NCBI RefSeq assembly: GCF_029407905.1
Contig: NC_073624.1
Span: 114,762,001-114,826,000, forward strand
DNA: 64,000 bases
Source of the DNA: Bubalus kerabau
Lineage: Eukaryota; Chordata; Mammalia; Artiodactyla; Bovidae
Direction: 5' to 3'
The translations under genes were made by a program, and so were the position numbers. The notes beneath the pieces are model-generated. The model made no database searches. It was not told the origin of the DNA and saw only the letters and a program-made list of their open reading frames with translations. How positions within the stretch are numbered: the first letter of the stretch is position 1; each line of letters begins with the position of its first letter. Of the stretch, positions 46,069-57,302 are shown in pieces.

Positions 46069-46939
46069 CTGGACATGGTTAAGAACAAACATTTTTAAAA
46101 GGCTGATTAGTTTTTGATCATTTATATCAAGCTACTTTTTGAGGGCTATCAGAAAATAAGGCCTAGTGTCATATGAGTACTTACAGTGCACTAGTGTTAA
46201 CTTACTTTCCACTCAGCAATCTCATTATGATTTGAATTTTTATATGACTGTTACAACACTGATGAATGCTAGATTAAAAGTCTTAAAAAACTAAACCAAA
46301 AAAAAGATGTTATAATATCATATAGAAGAAAAAAAATGAGTTTGGAGTTAAGAGATTTCAGCATAAATTTAACTATATAGCATTTGAGAACCATATAATT
46401 CTGGTCATGTTATTACCTGAAGTTTCATCTACCATAAATACCTCCTTCTTCCATCCTCTTTTTCTGAGAAATGGAGTGATAAAAAATTAAATTATCTACT
46501 TATGTAAAAAAGGCAACAATGATACTGTTAACATACTAGATATTGTCAAATTAATACAAAGTTGTCTTGATGAAATGTCCAAAGGAAATAGTTTACTAAA
46601 GAATCTTTTAATAATATTCCAGAATTGGAGTCTATTAAACCAATTAAATATTAATAAATATAAAACTACAATGCTTTCACTTTTAAATGTTTTCTTCAAG
46701 GGTATCAAAATGCATGATAAAAACATGTAATTAAGTCAATTGGTATAGAATACTTGTCTTACCTATTTTTCAAAAGAAAAATTTACATAAAAAGTTAGTA
46801 AAGAAGTTAGAGACATGAAAAAAGGTTAAATTGCTTATTGAGTTTTTGTATGAGTTAGCTTTTCTTTTTTAATAAATGTGCCTAAAATAATATAGTAGAT
46901 TTGTGAAGTTTATATTAATAAAAACAACTGTATAGACAA
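46069..46939. other. Intronic sequence, nothing recognised
   Basis: AT-rich intron immediately upstream of the large exon. Confidence 0.4.
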
Positions 46940-47169
46940 ATGTGGGCTTCACTGGTGGCTCAGCTATAAAGAATCCACCTGCAATATAGGAGATGCAGCA
47001 GGAACTGTAGGTTTGATCCCTGGGTTGGGAAGATCCCCTGGAGAAGGAATCAACAATCCACTCCAGTATCCTTGCCTGGAAAATCCCATGGACATAGGAG
47101 CCTGGCAGGCTATATAGTCCGTGGGGGTCACAAGAGTCGGATATGATTTAGTGACTAAAACAACAACAA
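46940..47169 (+). repeat. Bov-tA SINE
   Basis: 'gggcttcactggtggctcag' to 'gtgactaaaacaacaacaa'. Flanking atagacaa copies (46932-46939 and 47170-47177) suggest an 8-bp target duplication. Confidence 0.88.
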
Positions 47170-47856
47170 ATAGACAACTATTTTATATTGAGTTGGTACA
47201 CCAACATTGACTTCTAATTCTATGTTTCCTACAATTCCACATTTTAACTATAAAAATTGGTGTAATTCTGTGTTTAAAAATGCTTCACTAAAATGTAGTA
47301 GTTCACTGATAACCCAATACGCTTACATGGTATATTTAAATTTGAAAGCATAGGACAATACATTGATTTTTTTTTACAGTATTTAAAGTCTGTAATCGTG
47401 TCCATTTCTAGAATATTTGTCAGGCTCCATTTGGTTCATACACAAACAGTAAGATATTCTTATAAACAGTAGAAGTATCTGACTAATTCCAGACAAACAA
47501 ATCCAAACAAGATTCAAATGTCCAATGTCTCAAATACCTTCAGTCTCTGTGAATGGATTTCAATTCTTTACTTGTATCTGTTTTAAGTATAGGTTATTCC
47601 AGATTTACTTCACTTACAGATTCTTTTCAGAAACTGTTAACATTTCATTGTAATCTGAATCATTCTCAGTAGCAGATAGAGTACACTGATTACCTACAGT
47701 TAGAAATGCCTATCAAACATTTCTTCAGAACAGCTCCTACTTATTGATCAGGTCTCACTTTCACCTCACTTCCTCTGCAAAAAAAAACCAAAAACATCAT
47801 TTCCACCCTCACCTCTGTTCTCCCTAGCATCAGGTCTGGGTTAGGTGACGACTCTT
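47170..47856. other. Intronic sequence, nothing recognised
   Basis: No exon or repeat identified. Confidence 0.4.
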
Positions 47857-48066
47857 GTGTGCTCACTCAATCGTATTCAACTCTTTGCCACCCCATGGAC
47901 TGTAGCCCACCAGTCTCCTTTATCCATGGAATTTTCCAGGCAAGAATGGAGTCGGTTGCCATTTCTACATGAGGGGATCTTCCCGGCCCAGGTATCGAAC
48001 CTGCACCTATTGAGTCTCCTGCTTTGGCAGGTGTTTTCTTTACCGCTGCGTCACCTGGAAAGCCCC
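47857..48066 (-). repeat. Bov-tA SINE, antisense
   Basis: 'gtgtgctcactcaatcgtat' to 'gcgtcacctggaaagcccc', with a small deletion in the body. Confidence 0.88.
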
Positions 48067-48142
48067 TACCATAGTTTTTTATTTCTTTTATTATAGCCAT
48101 TATAACTTCACTGTAATTGTCTGTTTCTTCTACTACATCTAT

Positions 48143-48174
48143 ATATATGGTCCATGAAAGCAAAGACCATATAT
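48143..48174. repeat. Inverted repeat, 10-bp arms
   Basis: Arms atatatggtc and gaccatatat around a 12-nt loop. Confidence 0.8.
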
Positions 48175-48204
48175 TATGGTCTATATTATGCATAGTTCTG
48201 TACT

Positions 48205-48415
48205 ATGTACACAGTACCTTCTATGTGTAGGACACTAAGTATCTGACATTCATTAATTCAATCTTTCCAACAACTGCATGAAATTTTCATTATTACCCTC
48301 ATTTTGCATGTGAAGAAACTGAAGCACAATGAGGTTAAATAACTTGGCCAACATTACAAAATTTGTAAGTGACACGTTTGAGAACTAAATTTAGCTTGGA
48401 GTTCTAAGTTAATTC
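48205..48415 (+). repeat. MIR SINE
   Basis: 'ctatgtgtaggacactaagt', 'tgtgaagaaactgaagcaca atgaggttaaataacttggc' fit the MIR core and 3' part. A second MIR-like scrap lies at 49300-49395. Confidence 0.7.
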
Positions 48416-49585
48416 TGTCAATGACTATGTCATAATATTTTCAAATGTATATAGTGCTAAATACAATTTTACAGTTTCTGAAAGTGATAAGGAGTAACAC
48501 TGTTCCTGGACTCTGGAAACACAGAAGATAGTCAATGTCAAACTAATGCCTTGAATAGAATTGCCAAATGAACTTTATTTCTTGATTACCTGGGTTCAAC
48601 TGGAAACTAAGAATATACCCAAGCAAGATGAATTTTCTCAAGTTCTGTGACTTGTGTACATGCCTGTGAATTTCACAGAGTGAACTTACTATTTCAGTGA
48701 TTTTTGTCAACATCTATGGCTCTATTTTGACTATCTACAGAAATATTAATCAGTGCTATTTAGTTCCTATGATCTCTGGGACATGAATCTAGACACAACA
48801 GCTGTTAAATTTTACTGAGTAGCTATTTTGTGTAATGTCCTAGACTCCCCGAGACACAATCTGGTCAGAGGAAAGAAATTGGATTCACAAAAGATGAATG
48901 GCATATACTAAGTGTTAAATGAGTCGGATGTGGGGAAGAAAATGGAAGAGTTCAGAAGTGCACCAAAGGCTGTACAATATTAAATAAGATCAAGACAAAT
49001 GAGCTAAGGGAGATACACAGACATTCATGGCAGGAGGAATATAGGATTTTTCCAGGAAACTATGTGAAAATTTATTCTATGTATTTACTTTTAAATAATA
49101 TGCATATTGGGATTAAGAGTTGGAGAGAAACAAAGTACCCCCAAAATGAAAGCATAGTCTGCTGTATTATTGTTTATAGGAACATAATGGCCTCATATTG
49201 AATTTATCTTCACTTTCTTACATTGATCCCAAAAGTTATGTGCAATATTTCTTATTCTAGAATGAAAATATTATTAATGATTATTACAAACATAATAATG
49301 CCTACTAGCTACTAACATTTTATTGAAGTTTCTTTATATTTTCTCACATTAGCATTCACAACAACCTGATGAGATGAGAAGGGTTCCTATCTGTTTTTTC
49401 CAGCTTTTTTTTTATATATACAATTTTATAATTACTTTGCCTATCTTTTTTGGGGGAAGGGCTTCTATTTCTAATACACACTTGGGTAAGCCAAGGGTTT
49501 GAGGATCTGAACAACTCATTCAGTGGAATACAACTAGTTAGGAATTACTGTGTGGCTAGAACTGATCCCACATGTGTGATTCTAG
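48416..49585. other. Intronic sequence, mostly unrecognised
   Basis: No exon; a MIR-like scrap near 49300-49395 and a poly-T/A stretch near 49407-49420. Confidence 0.4.
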
Positions 49586-49799
49586 TTCCCAGGTAGTGCT
49601 TGTGGTAAAGAACCCACCTGCCAATGCAGGAGATATAAGAGACATGGGTTCGATTCCTGTGTTAGGAAGACCTCTCCAGGAGAAGAGAATGGCAACCCAC
49701 TCCAGTATTCTTGCCTGGAGAATCCGATGGACAGAGGAGCCTGGCAGGCTACAGTCCATGGCATCACAAAGAGTCAGACAACACTGAAGCGACTTAGTG
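49586..49799 (+). repeat. Bov-tA SINE with 13-bp target duplication
   Basis: 'ttcccaggtagtgcttgtgg' to 'acactgaagcgacttagtg'. The duplication tgtgtgattctag is perfect (49573-49585 and 49800-49812). Confidence 0.94.
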
Positions 49800-49861
49800 T
49801 GTGTGATTCTAGAGCCCAAGCTCTGTTGTTGCTGTACAATATGTAACATTCTAAGTGTGTA

Positions 49862-50028
49862 ATGTAAGGGTCTCAGACTTCAGTGTGTGCTTCAGTCACT
49901 GGGGATCCTACTGAATGCCCATCACTTGTGCTTTAGCAGATCTGCAGGAGGCCCTGAGATCCTGCATTTCTAACAAGCTTTACGTGATGGCAATGCTGCT
50001 GGTACAGACCATGCTTTGAGTAAAAGAG
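49862..50028 (+). mobile_element. MER5A-like hAT DNA transposon remnant
   Basis: 'gggtctcagacttcagtgtg', 'gatcctgcatttctaacaag', 'gatggcaatgctgctggtac' and 'accatgctttgagta' follow MER5A order. Confidence 0.8.
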
Positions 50029-51129
50029 TTTGAACAGATTGGGAAATCAGGGCAACTGCTGAAATGATCAGCTTTAAAGAATTGTTTATTATGATAGGGT
50101 CGAAATTAGCTAAATTCATTTAAACTTGCCACACCTATGCAGCATTAATATTGTTTACTCTGTGAACTTCTGGAATCTTGGCCAGTTCAACCTTCCCCCA
50201 GATGCTTGGCAGTTTGTGGTGAGGGACCACTATAAACAAAAGAAGCCTATCAGGTTTTCCTAATGTCTTTTATTTCATCATTTTAGCACATACTTAGTGT
50301 GTATCTTCTGTTTCTGCAATCAGGTTAAGAAGTCAGGGGATTCCTCTGGTGTCTGTCTGGGAGCTTTGGTGAAGATGAGAGGAGAGGGTCACAAAAGGAC
50401 CAGTCAGGATGCTCTTTAAGCATGCTGATGTTAGCTAGACAGACGGCTATCACCGTTCAAGTAGAGGGGAAATTCAACATCATAACACTCTAAAATGAGA
50501 CAGGAGGGACTCCGAATTATGACATCTATATCCAGCCCACAGTCTCAGTCATACAACAGCTGTAAAATTGTCCTCAGATGAGTACACACAGAGAAGACAC
50601 TTCTCTGAGCTCAACTTTCAGTCTGCCCCCATCTAGACAGAGTCACAATGAGGTGCTTCAGGTTTCATGAAGAGCGCAATTCATAGGTCACTGTGCATCC
50701 AGGGAACATTAGAATAATGAGTGTCTCTGGGCTCCTCACAAGAAAGGCTGCAGAACAATAGCCACTGAAATGACAGCCTTTCAGCTCTGACAGAGTAGGG
50801 GCCGCCACACATTCTGCTCTCTGTTCCATTTACATCTTCAGTAGTAAGCAGCCTGGTCTCTCAGATACATTTCTGAGTGTTGTTATCTCAGCTTCTATGA
50901 ATGGTTAGCTGGGTATGGGGAGAAGCACAGCTCTGTACATCTAAAGGCATTCGTGCAACAAACTTGTAGCCTGTGTTTGCAGGGGCCCCTCTCTGCCTAT
51001 AACTGTTCCTTGTCTCTGATCTCCAAAGAGAAAGGTACTTGCACTCCTGTTCTTTTCCTCCCCCTTCTTCTCCACCACCACCAATTCCATTACAACCAAT
51101 AACCAATTATTTTCTAACGGCTTACTTTT
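50029..51129. other. Intronic sequence, nothing recognised
   Basis: About 1.1 kb of repeat-free-looking intron. Confidence 0.4.
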
Positions 51130-51345
51130 CCCAGATACTTTGACATATGGTATCACCATGAGAGCTCTAACAACATGCCTCATTTAAATTCATAATAACC
51201 TACGATATAATTATGATCTCTACTATTATATATGAGAAAACTGAAGCTCAGAGAAAGCAACTTGCTCCAAATCATACATATGGTAAAATTTAGAAAAGAG
51301 ACTCAAAATTGGAAACCAGGCTTATGTGACTCCAAAATTTGGAAG
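51130..51345 (+). repeat. MIR SINE
   Basis: 'gagaaaactgaagctcagag aaagcaacttgctcc' and 'accaggcttatgtgactcca' fit the MIR 3' half. Confidence 0.7.
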
Positions 51346-51950
51346 ATTTTGATACTCTCTTCTTTCCATATGTCCATGGCCCACCCAGAAATTCTGCCAG
51401 TACGGTTCTCCAGAAAGTCACGTTTGTCACAACAGTGAAGGCAATCGGATAACTCCCTGAAGTGTGGGTTCCTTCTTCCTCAACAAATTGAGGAGAATAT
51501 ACATGGGGAGGATATCATACAAGATACTATTCAGCTAGCCATATACTATCTCCTGGGACATCCTGCTGACACCATCCTTCTGAGCTGATGTTAAAGAAGA
51601 TTTTAATTCTCGCTCAGAAAACACCTAAATTCACAGAGTTAATTTTTAGTTATTACATACTGCAAAAAATTAACTTTGATGACCTGGGAAAAGTGCCAAT
51701 CTGTTCTAAAATTACTACACGGAGGTAAATGTGGCAGTCACAACAGGCATATGGGAAGTTTAGATAAAGACGATTCTCTGGGGAAATTTGGCAGGTTAGC
51801 TTCAGAGCTTAGAGACGTGCTGCCAACAGTGCCACTAGCCTGAGAAGCAGACCAGGGAACACCCTCAGTTATTTCTCTCTTCTTCCTCACTCAGTAGTAT
51901 GCTGTTCAGATGCAAACAAACAAGTTTCAACTTACAAAGTAATGACAAAG
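51346..51950. other. Intronic sequence, nothing recognised
   Basis: No exon or repeat identified. Confidence 0.4.
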
Positions 51951-52162
51951 CGCATGTGTACTCAGTCACTCAGTCGTGTCCGACTCTTGGAGACCCCATG
52001 GACTGTAGCCCCGCCAGGCTCCTCTGTCCATGGGATTTTTCAGGCAGGAATACTGAAGTGGGTTGCCATTTCCTCCTCCAGGAGATCTTCCCAACCCAGG
52101 GATCAAACCCACATACCCTGCATTGGCAGGTGGGTTCTTCACCAGAGTCACCTTGGAAGCCC
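51951..52162 (-). repeat. Bov-tA SINE, antisense, with target duplication
   Basis: 'actcagtcactcagtcgtgt' to 'gagtcaccttggaagccc'. The duplication aatgacaaag lies at 51941-51950 and 52163-52172. Confidence 0.94.
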
Positions 52163-54616
52163 AATGACAAAGTAAAAACCACCAAAAATAACAACAGCAC
52201 CTTCATTTTTGAAGTATTTACTGTCTAGCTGGCATTGTGGTCAGTGACATGTACAGTCCCTACTAAATATTCAGCATCACAGATCACTATGGAAGGGAGG
52301 AAATGATTGATCAATGTAGTCATGCTAATTAGCGTGGTAAATAATTAGATTCTCATTTTATAATAATATGCCAAAATACTTTGAACATTTTGAAATTTAA
52401 AAAAAGGAGCATTCAGATTTAAATATGGCTTGTTATCAACTGGCCCTGGTTTACCTCACCACACTGTTTCCCATAAATGATAGTTTTCAAAATGCCTCAA
52501 TCATCAGTTTTATGATGACTCAACAGAAACTTGGAATGCTGTTACAAGGATTGTAGAGGCACTGTCCATTCTGTGCGTGTATATATTGTACCATATGTAA
52601 GGTGAGAGTGCTGCTTTGTGGACTACTGTAAGATTTAGGGAAGCTTCAGTTCACCAGCCAGATTCTTGAAACATACCTAATTTATGTATAAGCATGTATA
52701 ATATGTGTACACCTCAATATGTGAGCATGTATACATAGAAAACAACATATTGTCTATTTAATTGTATCACTTGATCTATGTACTTAATTACTTTACCTCA
52801 TAAAAATCCCCAAGATTAACCTGAAGTTATCATGTCATTATAGGTTTATATAATAATTAAGGAAATAAAGCAAAAAGTCATGGCAGAATACATAAATCTC
52901 CAGTAAAGGGACATAATAAGTAAAATATATTTGCATTGCATTGAAAAGAAAATAAAAGAGTTCATTTTTTGTCTTTTGGTAATTTCAGAGTAATTTTTTA
53001 AAAATACTTAACTAGATAACTGTTTTAAAAAACCATGAGTAATACAATATTTACATTAAACTGGTAGTTTAAAAAAAAACAATTTTGCTAAATTCTCTGT
53101 ATCAAGTCTACCAAATCTATATTGAATGTAAGTGAAAGAAAACACCTCCACACCAGAAGCTACTTCATTAGAATCTAGGAAAACAGAAAACAAATCTCTT
53201 TTGGAGATGTGCAAGTTCCATGTAAGAATCACATGGGAGAAATATAAAGAGACGGGAGCATGCCCTATGCTGCTGTGGTGTTTCTTAGCAACACAGAAAA
53301 ACATCTCTCTGCTAAGAAACTCTGTCAAGTAATATGTGTTCAGGGATCATAATTCAGAAAGGGAATTCCAAATAGAGCCAGGAATATTTACATTCATGAT
53401 AACACTAAACTGTTAAGCTGTTTTCATATTTATCATGTCAATTTTATAAAACAATTATTAAGATAAACTACTTCAGTCATAAAAAATATGTCCAAATGAA
53501 CCACAGCATTTTTTCCCATAGGATCCCTGCTTTCCACTGAAGAGGTATTTGATTTTTCTTTAAAGCATACATTTGTCTAGAGTAATTTTATAGGCTCCAC
53601 AAGCAAACTGCTAAATGCTAGCGTCAGAATATATTATTCATTGTCAGTTTCTGAATGGCAGGTCATCAAGGGAAGAAACTTGGACTCCCCAATGAAATGC
53701 TTCTCTACAAACAATGCTGTCTTCATTTCACCGTTTGTTCTGTGAAATTTGTCCCTACTACATTCCATTTCAACAGAATGGTGGATGGTATTGCTTTATA
53801 TTTTAACAACATTTCTATTTAGCCTTCTCTGCAAGTGATAATTAATCTGTGGCCATGTTCACTGATATTTTAATCCATTTGGTGAAAGGAGCACACTATT
53901 TTTTGGTTTGTATTATTATTAAGATGATATTAGATGTATCATTTGAAGTGTGGTTTGTTATTCTCTACTGATTTTCCTTTATTAGATAAGTCACAAAATT
54001 CCAAATAAGCTATTTTTACCATCCCAAACATGTGAGAAGCCACTGTGCTTTCAAAATTATGTTTTTAAATAAGTGAAATTTCTTTAATTGTGAATAAGTC
54101 TTTACTATCTACTACAAATTCTAGAGATTCCCCAATTGATTCATATAAGTCATCATTTAAGACTTAAGTAGAAAGTACATTTTTCATTTAGAAGCATTCA
54201 GGGAGCACATTACAGATAGTATGATTATTTTTTCTAGCAAAATATTTATTAAACATAAATGCTATACTTTCTAATAACTAAAAAGAAAAGGCAATTAGAA
54301 TACTCAAGTCAGTACTTTCTGAATTCTGTCATTGTAATACTGTAATCTTTGAAAATCTTGTTAAACTTTAACCTTATTTGGACATGCCCAGGATATGTAT
54401 GCAAACTAGTTGGTCACAGAGATCAACTTATTATCTGATAGAATATTTTTAGATGTTATCCTACCACAAAACATCTCCATGTCAAAAGGTTAAATAATTC
54501 TTATCCAAAAAGATGTACCAAGGAACAGTCTAAAGGATAAATTATGAACTGTTTCATATGCGATGTTTATATTTGCTTGGTTTGCTCTATAGTTTAAGAT
54601 AATATTTTGACCATAT
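52163..54616. other. Repeat-poor intronic stretch, 2.5 kb
   Basis: No transposon or exon recognised; 53500-53920 in particular looks like long unique sequence. Confidence 0.4.
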
Positions 54617-54848
54617 GGCTTCCCAGGTAGCACTAGTGTTAAAGAACCTGCCTGCCAATGCAGAAGACCTAAGAGACACAGGTTCAATCCCTGGATTAGG
54701 AAGATTCCTTGGAGGAAGACATGGCAACCCACTCCAGTGCTCTTGCCTAGAGAATCCCATCTCTTGCCTGGCAAAACTCCTGGTGGGCTACAGTCCAGAG
54801 GGTTGCACAGAGTTGGGCACAACTGAAATGACAGCATGCACGCACATT
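54617..54848 (+). repeat. Bov-tA SINE with internal duplication
   Basis: 'tggcttcccaggtagcacta' to the tail; the 'tcttgcct' to 'aatcccat' part is partly duplicated (54743-54776). Confidence 0.9.
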
Positions 54849-54965
54849 TGGCAATATAAAATAGCATGATACAATGATTAATTTAAAAATGATATTGGAA
54901 GTACTGACATGAAGTTGCATCTCCATGTGAATAGAAAATGCCACATAACATATAAAACAAATTCT

Positions 54966-55093
54966 CCAGGCCAGAATACTGGACTCTGGGTAGCCTTTCC
55001 GTTCTCCAGGGGATCTTCCCAACCTAGAGATCAAACCCAGGTCTCCCACATTGCAGGTGGATTCTTTACCAGCTGAGCCACAAGGGAAACCCA
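54966..55093 (-). repeat. Bov-tA SINE 5' half, antisense (copy 1 of a tandem pair)
   Basis: 'tccaggccagaatactggac' to 'gctgagccacaagggaaac'. Only the head half of the element is present. Confidence 0.88.
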
Positions 55094-55211
55094 AGAATAC
55101 TGGAGTGGATAGCCTATCCCTTCTCCAGTGAATCTTTCCATCCCAGGAATCGAACCAGGGTCTCCTGCATTGCAGGTGGATTCTCTACCAACTGAGCTAT
55201 GAGGAAAGCCC
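55094..55211 (-). repeat. Bov-tA SINE 5' half, antisense (copy 2 of a tandem pair)
   Basis: 'agaatactggagtggatagc' to 'ctgagctatgaggaaagccc', directly abutting the previous copy and diverged from it. Confidence 0.88.
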
Positions 55212-57162
55212 TGTATTATATAATGCAATTTAAGCTTTGTTATTGACAGTTTCAGACCATTTAATGCCTAAATTTAATATATTATAAATATTTGTGAGTG
55301 TGAGATCATACACTTTAAAGGTTTTAGAATTTTACTTTGTTGGAATTAAAAGTAATGGCTATAATTCACCAGGAAAACTTTTACTCTTGAGACCAACGTA
55401 AGGAAATCTGCTTGTGGTCAAAAATCACATAATGTATGTCATCTGTCTCCACCTTGCGGTTATTGTAAATACTGCTACTTTTTAGAGAGGCTGAATGGCT
55501 ATGGAAAAATAGGAGTATTTGGCTATCTTTGGATTTTTACTTTTAGATACCAGAAATGTAAAAAAGTATTTCACTTTTAAATGACTGAAAAGTACATTGT
55601 TATATCAAAGTGTTAGGTCATCTAAAGCATTTCTAGGTTTCTTTGCCAATGTTACTAGTCATTTCTTACAAAAATATTATGTGACTGTAGTATCATGTAG
55701 CCAAATTGGACACCTGAGCATTCCACTCAGCATATATGGTCTAAGCCTGTTTACTTTCCATTAGAATTTCACAGGCCATTGACACTTTCTAGAAAAGTCA
55801 CAAAATGAGGGAGATATTTTTGTGATAAGAAATTGTTGTCCAGGAGAAGTATAAGTCTTCAGAAATACTTCTTCTTAGGTTCTCAAATCAAAGATTTTAT
55901 TGTCTATTTTAAAGAAAAAAATCCTAACTTCCAAATACATACTATTTTCTTCTTTTTCCATTTAACTCAAGAACTGGGGATATTACACTGCTCTGTTTAT
56001 AGGGGTTTAGAGTCTGCCCAGTTGTGTTTTAATAGGTAAGAAATTTTCAGTGAAGTGTATAGATCACCCCTATCAATTCACCTATAGATCACCCATAGAT
56101 TACCCTTGTCAATTCTGAGTAAAAGAACTCTCATCAAATCATCCATATGAAACAATTGGAAATGTTCGAATCAGAGCCAAAAAACTTTTAACCTGGTTGA
56201 ATTAATCAAACTAAACTTGCCAGCTGTTCTACCACTAAGCATATTTGTCACTATTGAATTTCCTGTTACATGGAGAGTTAAATACTACAAAGAGAAGTTT
56301 TATTGATCAGAAAACACTACCTCAAAATCTTGCAACATGCCCTCATCCCTCACAGGGTCACACTGCTCCCAACAGCAGAAGTTCTTGGTTTTCTTATGGT
56401 TTAGATGTAAATTACACATCCTCCCACTTGGATGCATGATCCATAGGGATATGCATCAAGCCAGAGCCTCTTTAAATACATGCTTCACACACTATAGAGA
56501 ACTGTGTATCATATAGTTAATATATAATCTGCCTTTAACACACTTCCAACTGTATCCTTTCTTCCTTATCAGTATGTGGTTGGATATTTCTATCATATAC
56601 CCTTTCAAGAAAGTAAAACAAACCTGAATAATTTGTCTCTTAAAGGAAAAATCAAGGTCATAATATTTATTTGTCCTGCTGCTTCCAAAGACTAAATATC
56701 TCTCATAATTATGTCTTAAATTCTGATTGCTTCAAACTCAACTTCCCCAAACACTTAGGGCACTTAATTAATATAGTTAACTAAAACTAAGGATTCAAAG
56801 ACATTTTATGTAGGTTTATGATTTCAGAATAAACATTCACAAAACATGAGAAGACAAAAGAAAATATTATTTACATGCATCCAGGAGGAAATCTTTGAGA
56901 AACAGATTTTAAACATAGGGATATCACTAACTGCTTTAATATAAATGACTACATTTCCTTAAAATATTCTCCAGATCAGAAAGGTCCTGAAGAAAGCTGG
57001 ATGCTTTCTTCAAGAGGATGCACTTACAAAACATAAGCAAGTCCACTGATAACATTTCCACTCCAAATGCTGTAACATTGCTTACACGCTAGATTTAGCA
57101 TGTAATTTACGAGGCTCATAGGTTACACTTGTGCCTTTATGATGTAAGGGGAGAACACGTAC
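55212..57162. other. Repeat-poor intronic stretch
   Basis: No exon or transposon recognised. A short imperfect direct repeat of 'atagatcaccc' occurs at about 56059-56105. Confidence 0.4.
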
Positions 57163-57302
57163 CTTTTTCATTGCCATTTGCATAATTTGGAGGCTTGTTT
57201 TTATCAATGCTGTTAAAGCTCTGACTTCTCCTATTTAAATTGGAGGCTCCCTGGACCTTGCTGCTGTTGCCTGCAGCTGGCACCCTAGAGGGACCTGGAA
57301 GC
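57163..57302 (-). CDS. NAV3: NAV3 internal exon, 140 nt
   Basis: This internal exon encodes 46 full codons plus a split codon at each end. It begins LPGPSRVPAAGNSSKVQGAS and continues through NLNRRSQSFNSIDKNK to NYANGNEK. The acceptor is tatttcag before GCTTCC and the donor is AAAAG followed by gtacgt, both strong. The phase agrees exactly with the neighbouring exons: the upstream AG plus G gives Arg, and the final G plus AT from exon 45042-46068 gives Asp. The product is a basic, Ser-rich, disordered stretch (RRSQSFNSIDK) of a kind common in microtubule-associated proteins. No catalytic residues are expected here. Confidence 0.93.
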
